Shown: positions 31,396 to 43,206, counted from the stretch's first letter. The stretch is 64,000 bases of DNA from Phoma sp. XZ068 (GCA_004835665.1 RBKR01000003.1:868001-932000); one strand, 5' to 3'. Program-made: numbers and translations. Notes: a model not told the origin generated them from the sequence alone.

Positions 31396-34364
31396 ATGAG
31401 CGGGGCTGGATCCTGGGGTTATGGGACACTGTTGCAGACGTTCATCTGGGGATACTTGATAGGAGGCTTGACACTGCTGCCGGCCGTTGTCATCTTTGCC
31501 TGGTACTGGACAACCACGCAGACGGACGAGAAGCTCCTTGAAGAGCCCCCAAACAACCTTGCAGATCAAGAGCGGCGCAGGAAGTCTAATGAATCTGTCA
31601 AAGAGGGGAAAGAAGAGTCCATCAAGAGCCTCGGGGTAGGCTTGGACGAACAGATACTGGAGAGCTTAAAGGGCAGGGCCCACGAGGCAGACGTGTTCGC
31701 CGGCTACTTCGCTGTGTGCCGCGAATATGTGCCAGGCGGCGTGAATGGCAAGCCTCCAGAGCGCACGACTCCTGCTGGTGCTGTGGTGGCCATGGAGAGC
31801 CCCAGTATATATCAGTCAATGTACAGCAACATCTTCAACAGGAACAAGACGATGAGCCCGTCGCTGGACGCACCAAATGCAAAGACGAAGAAGGCCCGGA
31901 ATGTTTTCTACGTTGTCCTGAGGTAGGCTGCCCTGCGTAACGGTGTGGCCGACAACAAGCTGACTGCGTCCCAGACTCGGACATCTCATGTTATACGATA
32001 ACGAAGACCAGCTCGATGTACGCCATGTGATCTCGCTCGCGCACTACGAAGTGGATGTATATGCTGGAGGTGAACGGATACCAGAGGGGGAGCTGTGGAT
32101 CAAGCGTAATTGTACGCGTCGTTGCCCACCCTTCCTGTTGTGTTCTCAAGCTCACACTTGCAGGTATTCGACTCCATCAGAAGCTCGAGAGCGACCCAAA
32201 CGCCGAAACGAAAGCGTTCTACTTATTTTCCGACAACTGCTCCGAGAAAGAAGACTTCTACCATGCCATGCTTCAAGCCCAAGAGCATCATCAGGATCAC
32301 GCGGCCCGCCACCCATCTCCGATACCCCTTAAGTTCGATACGCCAGACCTTGTCAAGCTTGTTCAACAGCTACACGCGGATGAAGAGAACCTACACACGC
32401 GATGGATAAATGCGCTCATCGGCCGAGTTTTCCTTGCCCTCTACAAGACACCCGAGATCAAGAATTTCATAGCGACAAAGATAACGAAAAAGATCGCCCG
32501 TGTACCGAAGCCTGCCCTGATCAGCAGTGTTCAGCTACGGAAGATTGATATGGGGACTTTGCCGCCTTTTGTCACGAACCCTAAACTGAAGGAGCTTACC
32601 GTCGACGGCGATCTCGTTGTTGAAGCCGACGTAAGCTACAAGGGGAATTTTCGAATCGAGATTCAGGCCACTGCTAGGATCGATTTAGGCCAGCGGTTCA
32701 AGGCTCGTGAGGTCACACTAGTTCTCGGCTGTTACCTGAAGCGACTGGATGGGCATCTGCTACTCCGTATCAAGCCTCCCCCAAGCAACCGCCTATGGAT
32801 GACCTTTGAGACGCCCCCGCGTATGGAGCTGTCGGTCGAACCAATTGTCAGCTCACGACAGATCACATACGGACCTATTCTCAGAGCGATTGAGAGCCGT
32901 ATCAAAGAAGTTCTGAACGAAACACTGGTATCGCCAAACTGGGACGATATGCCATTCTTGGACACCATCGCACAGACTATTAGAGGAGGAATATGGGAAG
33001 GTACAGCGAAGGGTACGGAAGAGCTTGACGTTAAAGTAGAAGCAACTTCCGGTCTAGACGCTGCGTCCGTCGAACTCGAGAAACTCGATACTGACTCACT
33101 ACACTCGCACCTGTCTGTACCGTCAAGCGTAGACTCAGAAGAGACTGGTTTGGGAGTAACTTCTGCGACCGACTGGAAGTCAACGCCTATGAAGGCACGC
33201 TCATTACGATCTACGCCATCGGTAAAGAGCTCCAACAACATATCGACCGAGACACTCCAGCCAAGCTCCAGATCAACACCGCAAATGACGCCACTAGGCT
33301 CCCCACTGCGGCCGAATACCGATTTTGCATCCATATCTTCCGACAAAGCCACGGAAGACCCTGTAGCACCAACGCTCTGGTCGGAATCCTCGCACTCAAC
33401 TCCCAATCTACCGATTGAGCCGAACCACGACGGATCGAAGTCGAAGGAAGATTTGACACCGGAACAAATCGCCGCTGCCGCAGCAGCCGCACATAGCGCT
33501 CATACGACCACTACAAAAAAGCAGACTCTCAACCAGTCCTTCAATGCTGCCGCTGGGGCTGCTCGGAACTGGCTTGCAGCCAAGCAGACACCTGGACAGC
33601 CCCATCGCAAGAAGAGTAGTGTGGACAGTACAAACTTGCCAATCGGGATACATATTCGTAACGGACAGTTTCATGACGGCGAAGCACCTACCGAAGCGCT
33701 ATCACCGCAGCCTGTCACAAAGGCTCACACAGAACCCATGGGCCGCGGCCAACCCCTTCCGCCACCGGGAACGCCTCTCCCACCACCAGTGAAGCAGAAG
33801 ACGTGGGGCGTGCCAATACAAGCAGCCTCCGCACTGGCCAATTTGGCAAAGCGCAAGCCTATTAGCGGCGGGCCTGCAAACAACACATCAACACCAGAGA
33901 AGACGGCCCCTGAACGGCCAGGGTCATCTAAGTCATCCTCCAGTAACAGTCTGCACCAACTGCAACAGCACGGTGACCACGACTCTCATTCAGCTTCCAC
34001 AAGCACCCAGCAAGATAGGACCGTCCCACGCAGAAAATCGTCTACGGCTAGCACAGCAAGCCAAGTTCCTCCGCCGCTACCCAGACGAAGGCAGCGCCAG
34101 TCTAGCGCAAGTCAACACTCAAACTCGTCGATCCGCCACAGTGCGTACCACGATGGAGCGGGCGAAGAAGTGTTCGTCGTGGAGGCTCCTCTGGCAGAGG
34201 TAAGTGCGCCGCCGAGCCCGGCCGTGGGTGCGAGCAAGCGGCTCGGTCACGACGAAACCAGTTCGACGGGCGATGAAGTCAAGGGGAGGGTGTCTAGAGG
34301 ATCAAGTGTGCGGTCAACCAAGGCTGAGGATGAGACGGGGCGTGGCACATTCCCGTTCGCGTAG
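31396..34364 (+). CDS. NVJ2: Nvj2/TEX2-type SMP-domain lipid-transfer protein
   Basis: An ER-anchored protein that moves lipids at contact sites; yeast Nvj2 works at nucleus-vacuole and ER-Golgi contacts and helps ceramide export. Exons 31396-31922, 31975-32105 and 32164-34364 give 952 residues; donors are GTAGGC and GTAATT, acceptors CAG. One N-terminal membrane span (about 13-36) precedes a charged linker, a split PH-like region (about 90-260), then the SMP domain (about 285-500) beginning near ENLHTRWINALIGRVFLALY and including GNFRIEIQATARIDLG and GCYLKRLDGHLLLRI. Residues 510-952 are Ser/Thr/Pro-rich, low complexity, and probably disordered and phosphorylated. Splicing restores KRIRLHQKLES across exon 3. 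Domain order matches the family. Confidence 0.88.
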
Positions 34365-34611
34365 ACGCGCCAATCATCAATACAGACTTGTCTTGAATCA
34401 TCAAATTGGGTGGTGAGGTAATGTCGCTATCGTAGAGTTATTCATTGAGCAGCCACAGCATCGCCATCGAACATCATTCATCTCTAACTTATGGATAACT
34501 ACATCAATACGAACAGCAGCTTATTACGCCTTCGGCATCATCAACAAATTATCACCAATGACATACACACGCCGCCTCAAAACATCAGATACCAGCACTG
34601 CGGGCAGCTAT

Positions 34612-35862
34612 TTACGCTCCACTCCCATTGTTCACCAGCAGATTCGGACTACCCCGTAAATCGCTAACGACGTCCCTCAGCGCCAGGCCCAACACCCTAT
34701 CCGTCGCTGCCTTCGGGCTCGCCAACCCGCCCTCCAGCGCGCGCAGATAGCAGACCAGCCCCGCGACCAGTGGCGTGGCCATGCTCGTCCCCGTCTTCGT
34801 CGAGGTTCCCGAGTCGCTCAGATGGCTCGCACTCACGATATCCCTCCCCGGCGCAAACACATCCATCTCGGGCCCGTAGTTGCTGCCGTACACGCCGGCG
34901 ATGATGCTCACGCGTGCTCGATCTGGCTGCGTCATGCCGACCGTCAGCGCCTCCGGGAGTCGCGCAGGCGAGTTGTCGGCGATGGGGCGGTCGTCATTGC
35001 CGGCCGCGGTGACGCTCAGGATGCCTGCTGCGTGTGCGGCTTTGACGGCATCATCGAGCAGTCTGGACGGTGTATACGCGCCGAGAGACATGCTGAAGAC
35101 GCTTGTAGCCTGCGCGCCACGCGAAACCACGTCGTTGACTGCCCACTGGATGCCAGTGAGTATCGCGGAGGTGGATCCTATGCTCCCGACGAAGACCTGG
35201 ACGTCAACGAGGGAGGCGCGTTTTGCGGCGCCGTACGTCTTCCCTGCGATTGTTCCCGCGCAGTGTGTCCCGTGGCCGTCGGTGTCGTTGTTGCCGTCGG
35301 CGGGATCGGTACTGTTCTTCACCCCATTGATACCAAATCGTGCGCGCCCTTCAAACTCGGTGTGCGTGAGCCTAATACCCGTGTCGAAGACATACGCCGT
35401 CATCCCTACACCTGCGGATGCGTCGTAGACATACTCCTTCGCGCCGGACTGCGTGTGAGACAGATCACCCAGCGACCAGATGCTGGGAGACTGGGTAGTC
35501 AATGCGCGGCGCTGGGGTTCCTGGGGCGCAAAGTCGGTCTTCTCCAGGTAGACGTACTCGTCTGGTACGACGGCCAGGACGTCATCGAGAGCGAGGATCT
35601 CAGCGGCGGCTTGCTCGTCAAAGTCCCCGAGATACGCATTCAGCGTTCCAAAGCTGAAGGTCCGCTCAATAGGCTCATGCGCATCGTTGCGGCGCGCAAG
35701 CCGGCGCACACTCTCATGGTGTGCAGTCACCGCAGCCGCATTGGCGCCAGACTGGAGCTGAACGATGTACTTTCCCGGTATAGTCGTAGGTCGATCGGGG
35801 GTAGCAACAGGTGAAGCCAACACGGCAGCCGACAAAGCGAGAACAGACACCAACGACAGCAT
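34612..35862 (-). CDS. Secreted subtilisin-like serine protease (S8, proteinase K type)
   Basis: An extracellular endopeptidase made as a preproprotein of 416 residues in one exon. A signal peptide (MLSLVSVLALSAAVLAS) is followed by an I9-type inhibitor propeptide (about 28-107, GKYIVQLQ...VVPDEYVYLE). The mature domain begins near the SPSIWSLGDLSH segment. The catalytic triad is complete: Asp160 in YVFDTGIRLTH, His197 in DGHGTHCAGTIAG and Ser360 in TGTSMATPLVAG, with the oxyanion Asn289 in AAGND. I used the ATG at 35862; the in-frame TTG three codons earlier is ignored. Relatives include cuticle- and plant-wall-degrading proteases of fungi. It is convergent with NVJ2, 247 bp apart. Confidence 0.95.
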   Translation of the reverse strand: MLSLVSVLALSAAVLASPVATPDRPTTIPGKYIVQLQSGANAAAVTAHHESVRRLARRNDAHEPIERTFSFGTLNAYLGDFDEQAAAEILALDDVLAVVPDEYVYLEKTDFAPQEPQRRALTTQSPSIWSLGDLSHTQSGAKEYVYDASAGVGMTAYVFDTGIRLTHTEFEGRARFGINGVKNSTDPADGNNDTDGHGTHCAGTIAGKTYGAAKRASLVDVQVFVGSIGSTSAILTGIQWAVNDVVSRGAQATSVFSMSLGAYTPSRLLDDAVKAAHAAGILSVTAAGNDDRPIADNSPARLPEALTVGMTQPDRARVSIIAGVYGSNYGPEMDVFAPGRDIVSASHLSDSGTSTKTGTSMATPLVAGLVCYLRALEGGLASPKAATDRVLGLALRDVVSDLRGSPNLLVNNGSGA

Positions 35863-36179
35863 TTTTCCCAAATCAACCCAATCAAGAAAGACAATCCAAG
35901 ACGTAGTCTACCCTCCCCATCACGACCACCTGCACCTTATACCTCGCCGCGGTCACATTTCGGCCTGCGCGCTCGTTGTGGAAGGTGCTCGTGGTAGAGT
36001 ACGACGATGTACTTGGCGTCGATCATCAATGGTACTATCGTTTCAAGGAAACGAGCATAATGCGAGAGCAAGATCACGTCAAGCCAAGCACATGAATAGG
36101 ACTTTCCAAGGCGGTAGTTGCATGTAGTTCATTAAGACGGTCCCTTGAATCCTGAGGTACTTTGTCTCAGCTTATGTCA
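35863..36179. other. Promoter region of the subtilisin gene
   Basis: About 320 bp between the protease start and the stop codon of the next small gene. No further feature is evident. Confidence 0.45.
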
Positions 36180-36353
36180 TTACACGCCGTATCCCATGCC
36201 CCGCAGAATTGCCTTGCCTTCTTGCACGTCGTCGTCGTTGTAGATCCGTAGGCCATATGATAGCAGGAAGGCTGGGAAGTTGTCGAAGCCGGCGTCTTTT
36301 GCAGCGGCGTCGGTGTTGCGGATTGAGGACTTGGATGTCGGTTTGCTGGACAT
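36180..36353 (-). CDS. Small conserved-type 57-residue protein
   Basis: The product begins MSSKPTSKSSIRNTDAAAK, is followed by AGFDNFPAFLLSYGLRIYND, and ends EGKAILRGMGYGV. Small proteins with this SYGLRIxNDDDVxEGKAIL pattern occur in other filamentous ascomycetes, to my recollection, without a known function. The in-frame ATG at 36353 is preferred; the frame extends 19 codons upstream through a possible alternative start, but that lead has different composition. There is no signal peptide or membrane span. The Gly-rich C-terminus and short helix suggest a compact adaptor, which is inference. Confidence 0.65.
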   Translation of the reverse strand: MSSKPTSKSSIRNTDAAAKDAGFDNFPAFLLSYGLRIYNDDDVQEGKAILRGMGYGV

Positions 36354-36902
36354 TCTTGACTTGCTGAAAGTGTGCTTGATAAGGGTAGATGTTTTCAATA
36401 CAAGGTGCAAAACGAGTTCAACGTTGCGTTGTTGGAACGTCTATGTGATTGTGAGGTGAGGAAGACGGGAAATGGGGAGGATAGATGATAAGGCGGGGGT
36501 GTTTGATGTTTGTGTAGCAGCGCTTGCAAGGAACATGTGACTGCGCGCAAGCGCGCTGCGTGCTTGAATGAGAATGGGTATGCACGTGTCTAAGGTATGT
36601 TTGGAGTACTGTTTTTATGGAGGTGGATGTTTCCTCTTACATCTGAGCGTCGCCTCATCCTTCTATTATACGTTGTATTCCATGCCGCGCAACATTACGT
36701 ACATGTCATTCATTTAGCCGTTTCTGTCAAAGAGGTAACGGAGTTCTCAATCCCGGTATCTAGCATCCTGTTCTTGAGCTGAGATTCCTGGCTCGGTATG
36801 GCGTTGATCTACCATTCAACCCGAAGCTGAAAGGAACATGATGAAGAGGATATATGTCCGGGAGAGAAGCATTGTGAGCATGCTACTTCCCCGATCCTCA
36901 TT
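36354..36902. other. Intergenic, no supported gene
   Basis: About 550 bp with only short frames; it holds the small gene's promoter and the 3' region of the wall-protein gene. Confidence 0.45.
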
Positions 36903-38262
36903 CTACATCTGCAACACCGCCCCCAACCCAAGAACCGCCAATACCCATCCATCCACCCTCCCCCGTCCCAAACCCGCCACACCTCTACTCGTCGTCGTCA
37001 CCGTCCCACCCGCCCGCGAGGTAACCCCCCTTCCCGCACCCCCCGTTATACTCGCCTCAAACCCCGTCTTCGGCAGCGTCATGGTGGCCGGCACTTCCGT
37101 CATTGTTGCCGTCACCGCTGTCCCGCTCGAACTAACGGTAATGAGGGTGTGGTTCGCGGCGTCGGTTTGTATGGCGATGAGTGTGGTATCTGTGCCTGTT
37201 CCGAGGAGGGTTGAGAGGCCGGGGGTGAGGGAGAGGGTTGCGGGGCCTAGGGTGAGTGTTGCGCCGAGGGTTGGGGGTGGGGGGTTTGATATCGGGGGTC
37301 CAGTTTGCGGTGGGCTTTGGCTGGGGTTTGGTGTGTCGGTTGGTGCGGCGAGTTGTTGGTCTTGGTCTACGCGGGCGCCGGAAGTGCGAGCGGTGGGGAG
37401 GACGGGGTGGGGAGGCTGTGCGCCAGGTTGGGGTTTGCCTAGTTCGTTGATGATGGTGTCTAGGAGGCTGTTTCCTGATGAGGATGGTTGTGCTCCTGCC
37501 GGTGAATGTGCAGGCGCTGGTGCTGGTCGTCCTGGGGTAGGCTGAGCGGGGCTTCCTTGTGGTATACTGCCTCCAGGACTTCCTCCTGAACTTCCTCCAT
37601 TTCCTCCAGAACCTCCCTGCTGAGGCGCTCCATCAAGACCGCCCGTCGGCGCCGCCCCCCCAACACCCGGACTCTGCGTCGCCCCTCCAGCACCACTCTC
37701 CACACTCGTCCTCACCCCAACCACCGTAGGCGTCCTCGTAGTAACGACAACAGGACTCTGCTCAACCGGCCTCAAAGACGGCGTCGGCATCAGCGTCGGC
37801 GTAGGCGGGGGCACAATCCCCGGTCCTCCTCCTCCCCCAAGCCCATCATTGTTCCACTCGCCCCACTCGTCCCAGCCCGTTGCTGTTGGTAACTCTGGCT
37901 GCACGAAGTCCGGCGGGTTGCACCAGTCTGGGGGGTCGGGGAGGTCGCATGGGTATATGTCGTCTGGCTGGGGTTCAGGCTCAGGTTCAGGCACGGGTTC
38001 GGGGGGAGCGTTTTGGGCGGGTGGGGGAGAGATATCGTTGGTGTCTGTGGGGATTGCCGGGGGTGGAGGTGTGGGTGTTGATGGGGGTGTGTTCTGTATG
38101 GGAGGGATGGAGGTGTATGACAGTGCTGGTGAAGCGTCGGCGATTTCTGGGGTGTGTTAGCTTGCGAATTGACTGATTTAATATGAGTTAATGCATACGC
38201 GCATGAACGGTAGTAAAGCGCGTCAGGAAAATGAGAGTTAGTAGTTCTGGTGGGAGCAGCAT
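36903..38262 (-). CDS. Proline-rich secreted protein, probably GPI-anchored wall protein
   Basis: I do not recognise the family. Two exons, 38262-38199 and 38146-36903, join across an intron with a GTATGC donor and CAG acceptor to give 435 residues. Exon 1 encodes a signal peptide, MLLPPELLTLIFLTRFTTVHA, cut before QIADA. The next 80 residues are Pro/Thr-rich, then a PEPEPEPQPDD run and a short two-cysteine motif, CDLPDPPDWCNPPDF. A Gly/Ser/Pro-rich middle and a Thr/Ser-rich stretch follow (TLSLTPGLSTLLGTG), rich in O-glycosylation sites. The end, a Gly/Arg stretch plus WVLAVLGLGAVLQM, fits a GPI-attachment signal. It probably sits on the wall or plasma membrane. PIG-S, needed to attach such anchors, is encoded at 55.8-57.6 kb. 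Confidence 0.8.
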
Positions 38263-38907
38263 TGCGCCGTTAATCGTCACAACCAGTCAGTCAATCGTCA
38301 CAACCGTCAATTCTCACGATCAGGTACAACAACCGCATCAGCGCCATCTCGTATGCATATACTTTCCCCATCCCTGACCCTCATTTCGCCATCTAACCCA
38401 CAGACTCGACGTTCTTTCTGCCGCGCCGGAGGATTCCAAGGGTGCCATGCTTTCGCCTTGTCGAATGGGGTTACCGTCAGGTACGCAGCTGCCGGTTAAG
38501 GATGCTCACCCGCAATTCGGTTCCGCACGGACGTTACTCCCCATGCTGCTGAGCCTAGATGAGGATGAAATTTCATTGAAGGACATAAAACGTGGTGGTT
38601 AAGGCAGGGAGGGGTATTGTTATGGTATGCGAGGGCTGCTGTGCCTCTTGGGATTGCTGAATTAGATTCAAATGATACATGCTTTGTTGAATGCGACGCC
38701 TGGGTATATCAACGCCTGTATGCAAACCCCAGACTAACTTCTCGAAATGTATAATGCTGAATGTAAAACTGCCTCCAAATGAATATCTGTCGATTATAGT
38801 GTGTCGCCCCAGCTCAGGACATCGATTTTCTTCTTCGGTAGATCCCTTACTGACGGCCTACCCTCTAGGTTACTTGGCCACGGTTTTCTGGAGTCAACCT
38901 ATGTCTT
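38263..38907. other. Intergenic, wall-protein promoter and TPP1-like 3' region
   Basis: About 645 bp. A 13-bp direct repeat, AATCGTCACAACC, occurs at 38272 and 38293, just upstream of the wall-protein start. An alternative last exon of the TPP1-like gene may reach into the right-hand end of this region. Confidence 0.5.
38272..38305. repeat. 13-bp direct repeat in the wall-protein promoter
   Basis: Two identical copies of AATCGTCACAACC start 21 bp apart, 10 bp upstream of the start codon at 38262, in the leader or core promoter. The spacing equals two helical turns, but no factor is known to me. Confidence 0.5.
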
Positions 38908-41900
38908 TTAGCTCGTGCGCTTATGGCTTCCACTTCCACGTTTATCATCTTTTGGGGCCGAGGTTGAGCTTACCCTGGTGCTCCCAGTGATGCTGGTCAA
39001 TGCCTGCTGAGACCTGGAGAATTCGCGAAATCGATCGCTCGCCAACTCGGGAGGCGCGTCGCTGGCCTGGAAGCGTTTGAGAATCTCAGCCATGTTGGAC
39101 TTGCCTTTCGGCCTCGCGCTTGGCCGGCCGGAGGCTGACGCGGCGGGGGTGGATGCAGGAGCAGCACGAGAGGAGTGTGCGGGGAGCGAATGACGGACTC
39201 GAGGTGTGGACTGAGTGCCGTCCGAGGGTGGTTCGCTGGGTCGAGAAAAGGGCAAAGACTTTCGTGATGGCTTCTTCTTCGATGGTGTCATTACTCCTCG
39301 AGACTGGTAGCTCGGCTGCGGGACCGCTGGTTGAACATGTGGTGAGACCCTCGCCGCACGAGGCTGGACACCGAGCTCCTGGAGCGCTCTGAGTAGCACC
39401 GCTCTTGTCTCGATGACGCCCTTCTTGTAGACCGCGTCTCGTATGGTGTCCTTGTAGAAGCGAATGTACGGTATCGCCTCTTCTCCTGCGTCAATGCACT
39501 CCAATGCGTAGTCTCTGTAGTCGGTCTGGTTGCGGATGATGAAGTCGTCCCACATCCACTTTGGCACCATTCTGTCTTTTCGGTCGAGATCTTCTATTTG
39601 TGTGCACTGGTTTTTGAAGTGCTTGATGTTGCCTTTGTACTCAGGGTACGTAGCCTTGAAAGTCTCGAAGACCGTCAATGATGGGGGAGTGTCAAGGGGT
39701 GCAGCTGGTGGTGCCTGCTCTGCACGCGCGGGCACTGAATTTGAACGGCTTGAATCAGACACTGGCTCGGAATGGTGAGACTTCGGCTGTGATACTGGTA
39801 GGGCGTCGTTTCTAGGCTCTGGTAGTATCTGCGGCTCAACGAGTTCATTTGAGGGGCTCTGGCGGGTAGTATGTTCTCCAGGCGTGACCTGCTCCGGTGG
39901 ATCAATCTGGATGGGTTCGATCACTGATGCAGCAGCACGGGGTGGCGCTGAGGGACGTAGTATCGGACTAGGCGTAGCGTACAGACTCTGATGGCGCGGA
40001 GACATGTCGCCTCTGGCGGGAGCATTGCCACCTTCAGCTTGTGCCTTGGCCGTTTCTTTGGCATCCACGTCTTCCACCTTTGTATCTGCATCCCGCTGCA
40101 CTGAAAAGTTGCTGACTGAGCCCTCTCTGCTCTCACTTGTCGTAGAATTCTGTCTCTCAGTCTCGGTCCTCCGTAAGGACTCCGTGCGCTGTTGACGAGC
40201 TGCCTCTGTGTTTACACTGCCAAAACCTACCCTCTTCAGACGCTTGTGCTTAGAAGGTCGCCTGCGTTCTCTGGGAGGGGTCGTCTCAAGCTTGCGTTTG
40301 CCAAGGCTTGGAGTGGCTGACGGCTGCCTCGATGTCTGCCTTTCTGGTTGCATGGGCACCACGAGAGTGCTTTCGGTAGGCCTAGGTAGAGCCGGTTCAC
40401 CTGAGCTCGAATCCTTGGGAGGCAGTTGAGCAGACATTGGTGTCGGTTCCCGGGCTGGGTCATATTCTTGAGCCGGCTCTGTTTGCACATGGAGTGCTTG
40501 CTTTTGTCTGTCGCTACGCACAGTGGGTTCTAGCAGCGGCTCGTCGCTTACAATCATGTTGAACATGGATTGCTCTTGAGTGCTTTTGCTGTCGGTGGGA
40601 ACATCGGCATTCGCATCACCTTGTCGATCTATGCTCCGGCCGTTGTTGAGCTCATCCAGCCTGGTCTCTTCCACCACTGACGATGTCAAGTCTTGATATG
40701 TTCCTCTTACTATGGACGCAGATGACGAACTCTCCAGATACTTATTCACCTCTTGTGTAGGAGGAGAAATCGTGACCACAGGTTGCTGGCCGATTTTCCC
40801 TTTTACGTAAGGTGTCTCTTTCACCTGCACAACGGATCTTGAACCTGTCTCAGTACGCGAAACGTGTCGAGTCGTCATTTGTACGTCCAGGTCGTCGCCC
40901 AACGCTTGAGGGACTGACATTTCGAGTTCCATATCGTCACTATCGTCGGCTGCTTGATGGGCGGGAGGCGATGATGGTGGAAGATCTACATCGTTCTCGT
41001 TTGACGGGGCAGATAAATCAACAAGTGGCGAATCGGCTCCTACCAATGCAGACTTGTGCACATCTGTTGACTTGAGAGCATCCTCTGACACCTCAGTGCT
41101 CGAATCGGGAGGAAGGCCTTGGTGGGGAATTGTCGGTCGTTGCGGAGGAGGAGGGGAGGGTGAAGTTTGCCAGGATACTATGCTTGAAGGAGGTTCCTCT
41201 TCCGACTCGCTGTCCTGCCCGTGTACCGGCTGAGGGGCAGAGTTAGGTGGGTAGGAAGCAGACGATGGATCGGTCTCGTGGTGTGAGCCCGAGCTAGTAG
41301 CACCTTCGAGGGCAGCCTTCTCATCCGTCAACCTGCTAAGCGTCACGAGCGTCTGAACTGGTATGTTGGCGCCCGGGAAGCGCAGTCCAATTTGTGGTTT
41401 GAACCAGCTCTCAGGTTTCTGGAGTATGTACTTCTGGTCTTCAGGTACAATTGAAGACGCCCGGTTCAGCTTGAGGCCTTTCATCCACGAACATTCCGCC
41501 GCAAACCTCTCCATTTCGCTAACATGACTCTGCTTGGGCTCGTTCTCGGAGAAAGAGAGCTTCTTCGGCGAAGGTTGCGTTGACGGCGACTCATTCTCGA
41601 CTTCTCTTCTACGCTTGTTGCCTGTGTCTGGCGGTGTCTGAGTTTCAATCCTCTCCCGTGTTGCTCGTTTGCTCGGGGTTTCTAGTCGAGGTGAAGCTGC
41701 TGAAGCATGTTCACCAAGTCGATGTGGCTGCGATGGTGTTGCTGCATGGTCATTCATCTGAGCCTGAGGAGCTCCTGGCTGTGGGACTTTCCCCAAGAGC
41801 GACAGAAGCGCTGTTCGTTGCTGCCGTGCCAAAGTTGAACTGCCTGATCTGGGTTTCAGCTCTGCCCTCTGCGTATTGCCAGCTAGTACAGGCTCTAGTC

Positions 41901-42679
41901 TGTTGACGCCCACGAAAGAGACGTCGTCGTCATTCCTCCGCGACCTGATGGGATGCTGCACCTGGGTGCCAAAGGGCACCTGGGTGTTCAGTGACGCATC
42001 TGCATCTGGCGGCTCCTCTGCGCCTGCCATTGTATTTGTCTCGTGATGCACGTCCTCCTCTTCCTTTGGTTGGGGCCGCAAGCATCGGTCGTCTGCTTGA
42101 GCGCGGATTTGATCAAGTTGAAGCAGTGCTGTAGCCAAGTCGCCGGAGCGGCTCAGAGGCTCTGTAGATCGCCTGCAAACTTTGCTGCCGCTCTGTTCCC
42201 CAACCCAGTCGACAGCATCCAATATCAATTGAAGCTTGCTGCGCGGCGGCCCGTATGAGGTGTATCGTATCGTGTACTGCGTGATGGCCCAAGTGGTTCC
42301 TACAACCGTCTCGTGGCAGGGAGACTGGGCGCGCAGGTTGCTGCGACAGGTGCTGGAGAGAGTGGCGTCGATGTGATGGTGGGTGTCTGTGATGACCAGT
42401 GGGCTGGTCTGTGCAAAGTCATGGTCAGAGAAGCAGACGAAGGTGGCCGTGTTTTCGCACCTGCTGAACGAGCACTTCGGCGGGCTCCCAACTGAGCGGG
42501 CCGACGATGTCGATGCACGAGCCGTTGTCGTGGTAGAGGCCCTCCCACTTTTTGTCGGCGGCGGCGGACGGTCGGTCGGACTCTGTCTTCTGCCGCAGCT
42601 TCTCCTGCAGCCAGCTGTGCGCGAGATCGAGCTGGGTTTTGACTTCGTCGTGGAGCCAGGCGCCGCGGCTCACGGCCAT
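38908..42679 (-). CDS. TPP1/Tpz1-like shelterin subunit
   Basis: Probably a telomere protein that bridges Pot1 to the rest of shelterin and recruits telomerase. Exons 42679-42461 and 42408-38908 join in phase across a 52-nt intron (GTGCGA, CTGAC branch, CAG) to give 1239 residues. The N-terminal 150 residues read as an Est3/TPP1-type OB fold: WLHDEVKTQLDLAHSW, then LVITDTHHHIDATLS, then TTWAITQYTIRYTSYGPPRS and LQLILDAVDWVGE. A long Ser/Pro/Glu-rich disordered middle follows. From about 985 a helical domain, FETFKATYPEYKGNIKHF to YIRFYKDTIRDAVYKKGV, matches a domain I recall from fungal telomere proteins. The tail is basic. A GTAAGC site near 38960 could give a different last 13 residues. Family call is by pattern and moderate. 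Confidence 0.7.
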
Positions 42680-43206
42680 AGGTCGACGCGTCCAGGACGC
42701 GCTCTAGCTTGAGGTCGCGGCGCGCCGTGGTGGCAGAGCGGTGCAGGCGGGGCTTGCCGGCTGTCACCCACGTCGCGGTCACGCAGAGTCATAGACTGCG
42801 GTGACTGACAGCTCGCCCAAAGTATGCAGTGAAGCATAAAAGTTGCGCCTGCCGCTCGGCCCCCGCTCCGTCACTGGACGTTTGGGCGAGGCTGCAGCGA
42901 GTGGGGGCGGAGGGGAGCTCCGCAGTGGCTGACTTGGCGCCTCCACCGCAACGCAGGGCCAGGCGCGTCATCGGCGTCATGTGCCTGGACCATTCACCCG
43001 CCCGGCGCGCCGTTGACAGCCCACCGCCTAGCGCGAGCTGCGTCTGAAGGCCTCCAGACTCACGACCATGGCCTGCACGCTGCTGCCGCCTCGCTAAGCC
43101 CTCGCTGCGCCGGTGACGATAGCAACAGACCTCCACATCGCATCCGCCCGCCGATGAAGCCTGACGCCGCAGCCCTGCTCGCCGCTGCTGCATCCATACC
43201 GCCGCC
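42680..43206. promoter_or_regulatory. Divergent promoter between the TPP1-like gene and FAB1
   Basis: The 527 bp between the two start codons are GC-rich and hold no gene; both genes read outward. The FAB1 start lies in GCCGCCATGG, an ideal initiation context. Confidence 0.6.

Noticed and set aside
31138..31569. Minus-strand frame upstream of NVJ2
   Set aside because: It overlaps the first NVJ2 exon, whose membrane span and splice sites are convincing, and shows no domain.
34822..35814. 330-codon plus-strand frame over the subtilisin gene
   Set aside because: Antisense shadow of a GC-rich gene whose complete catalytic triad proves the minus strand is coding.
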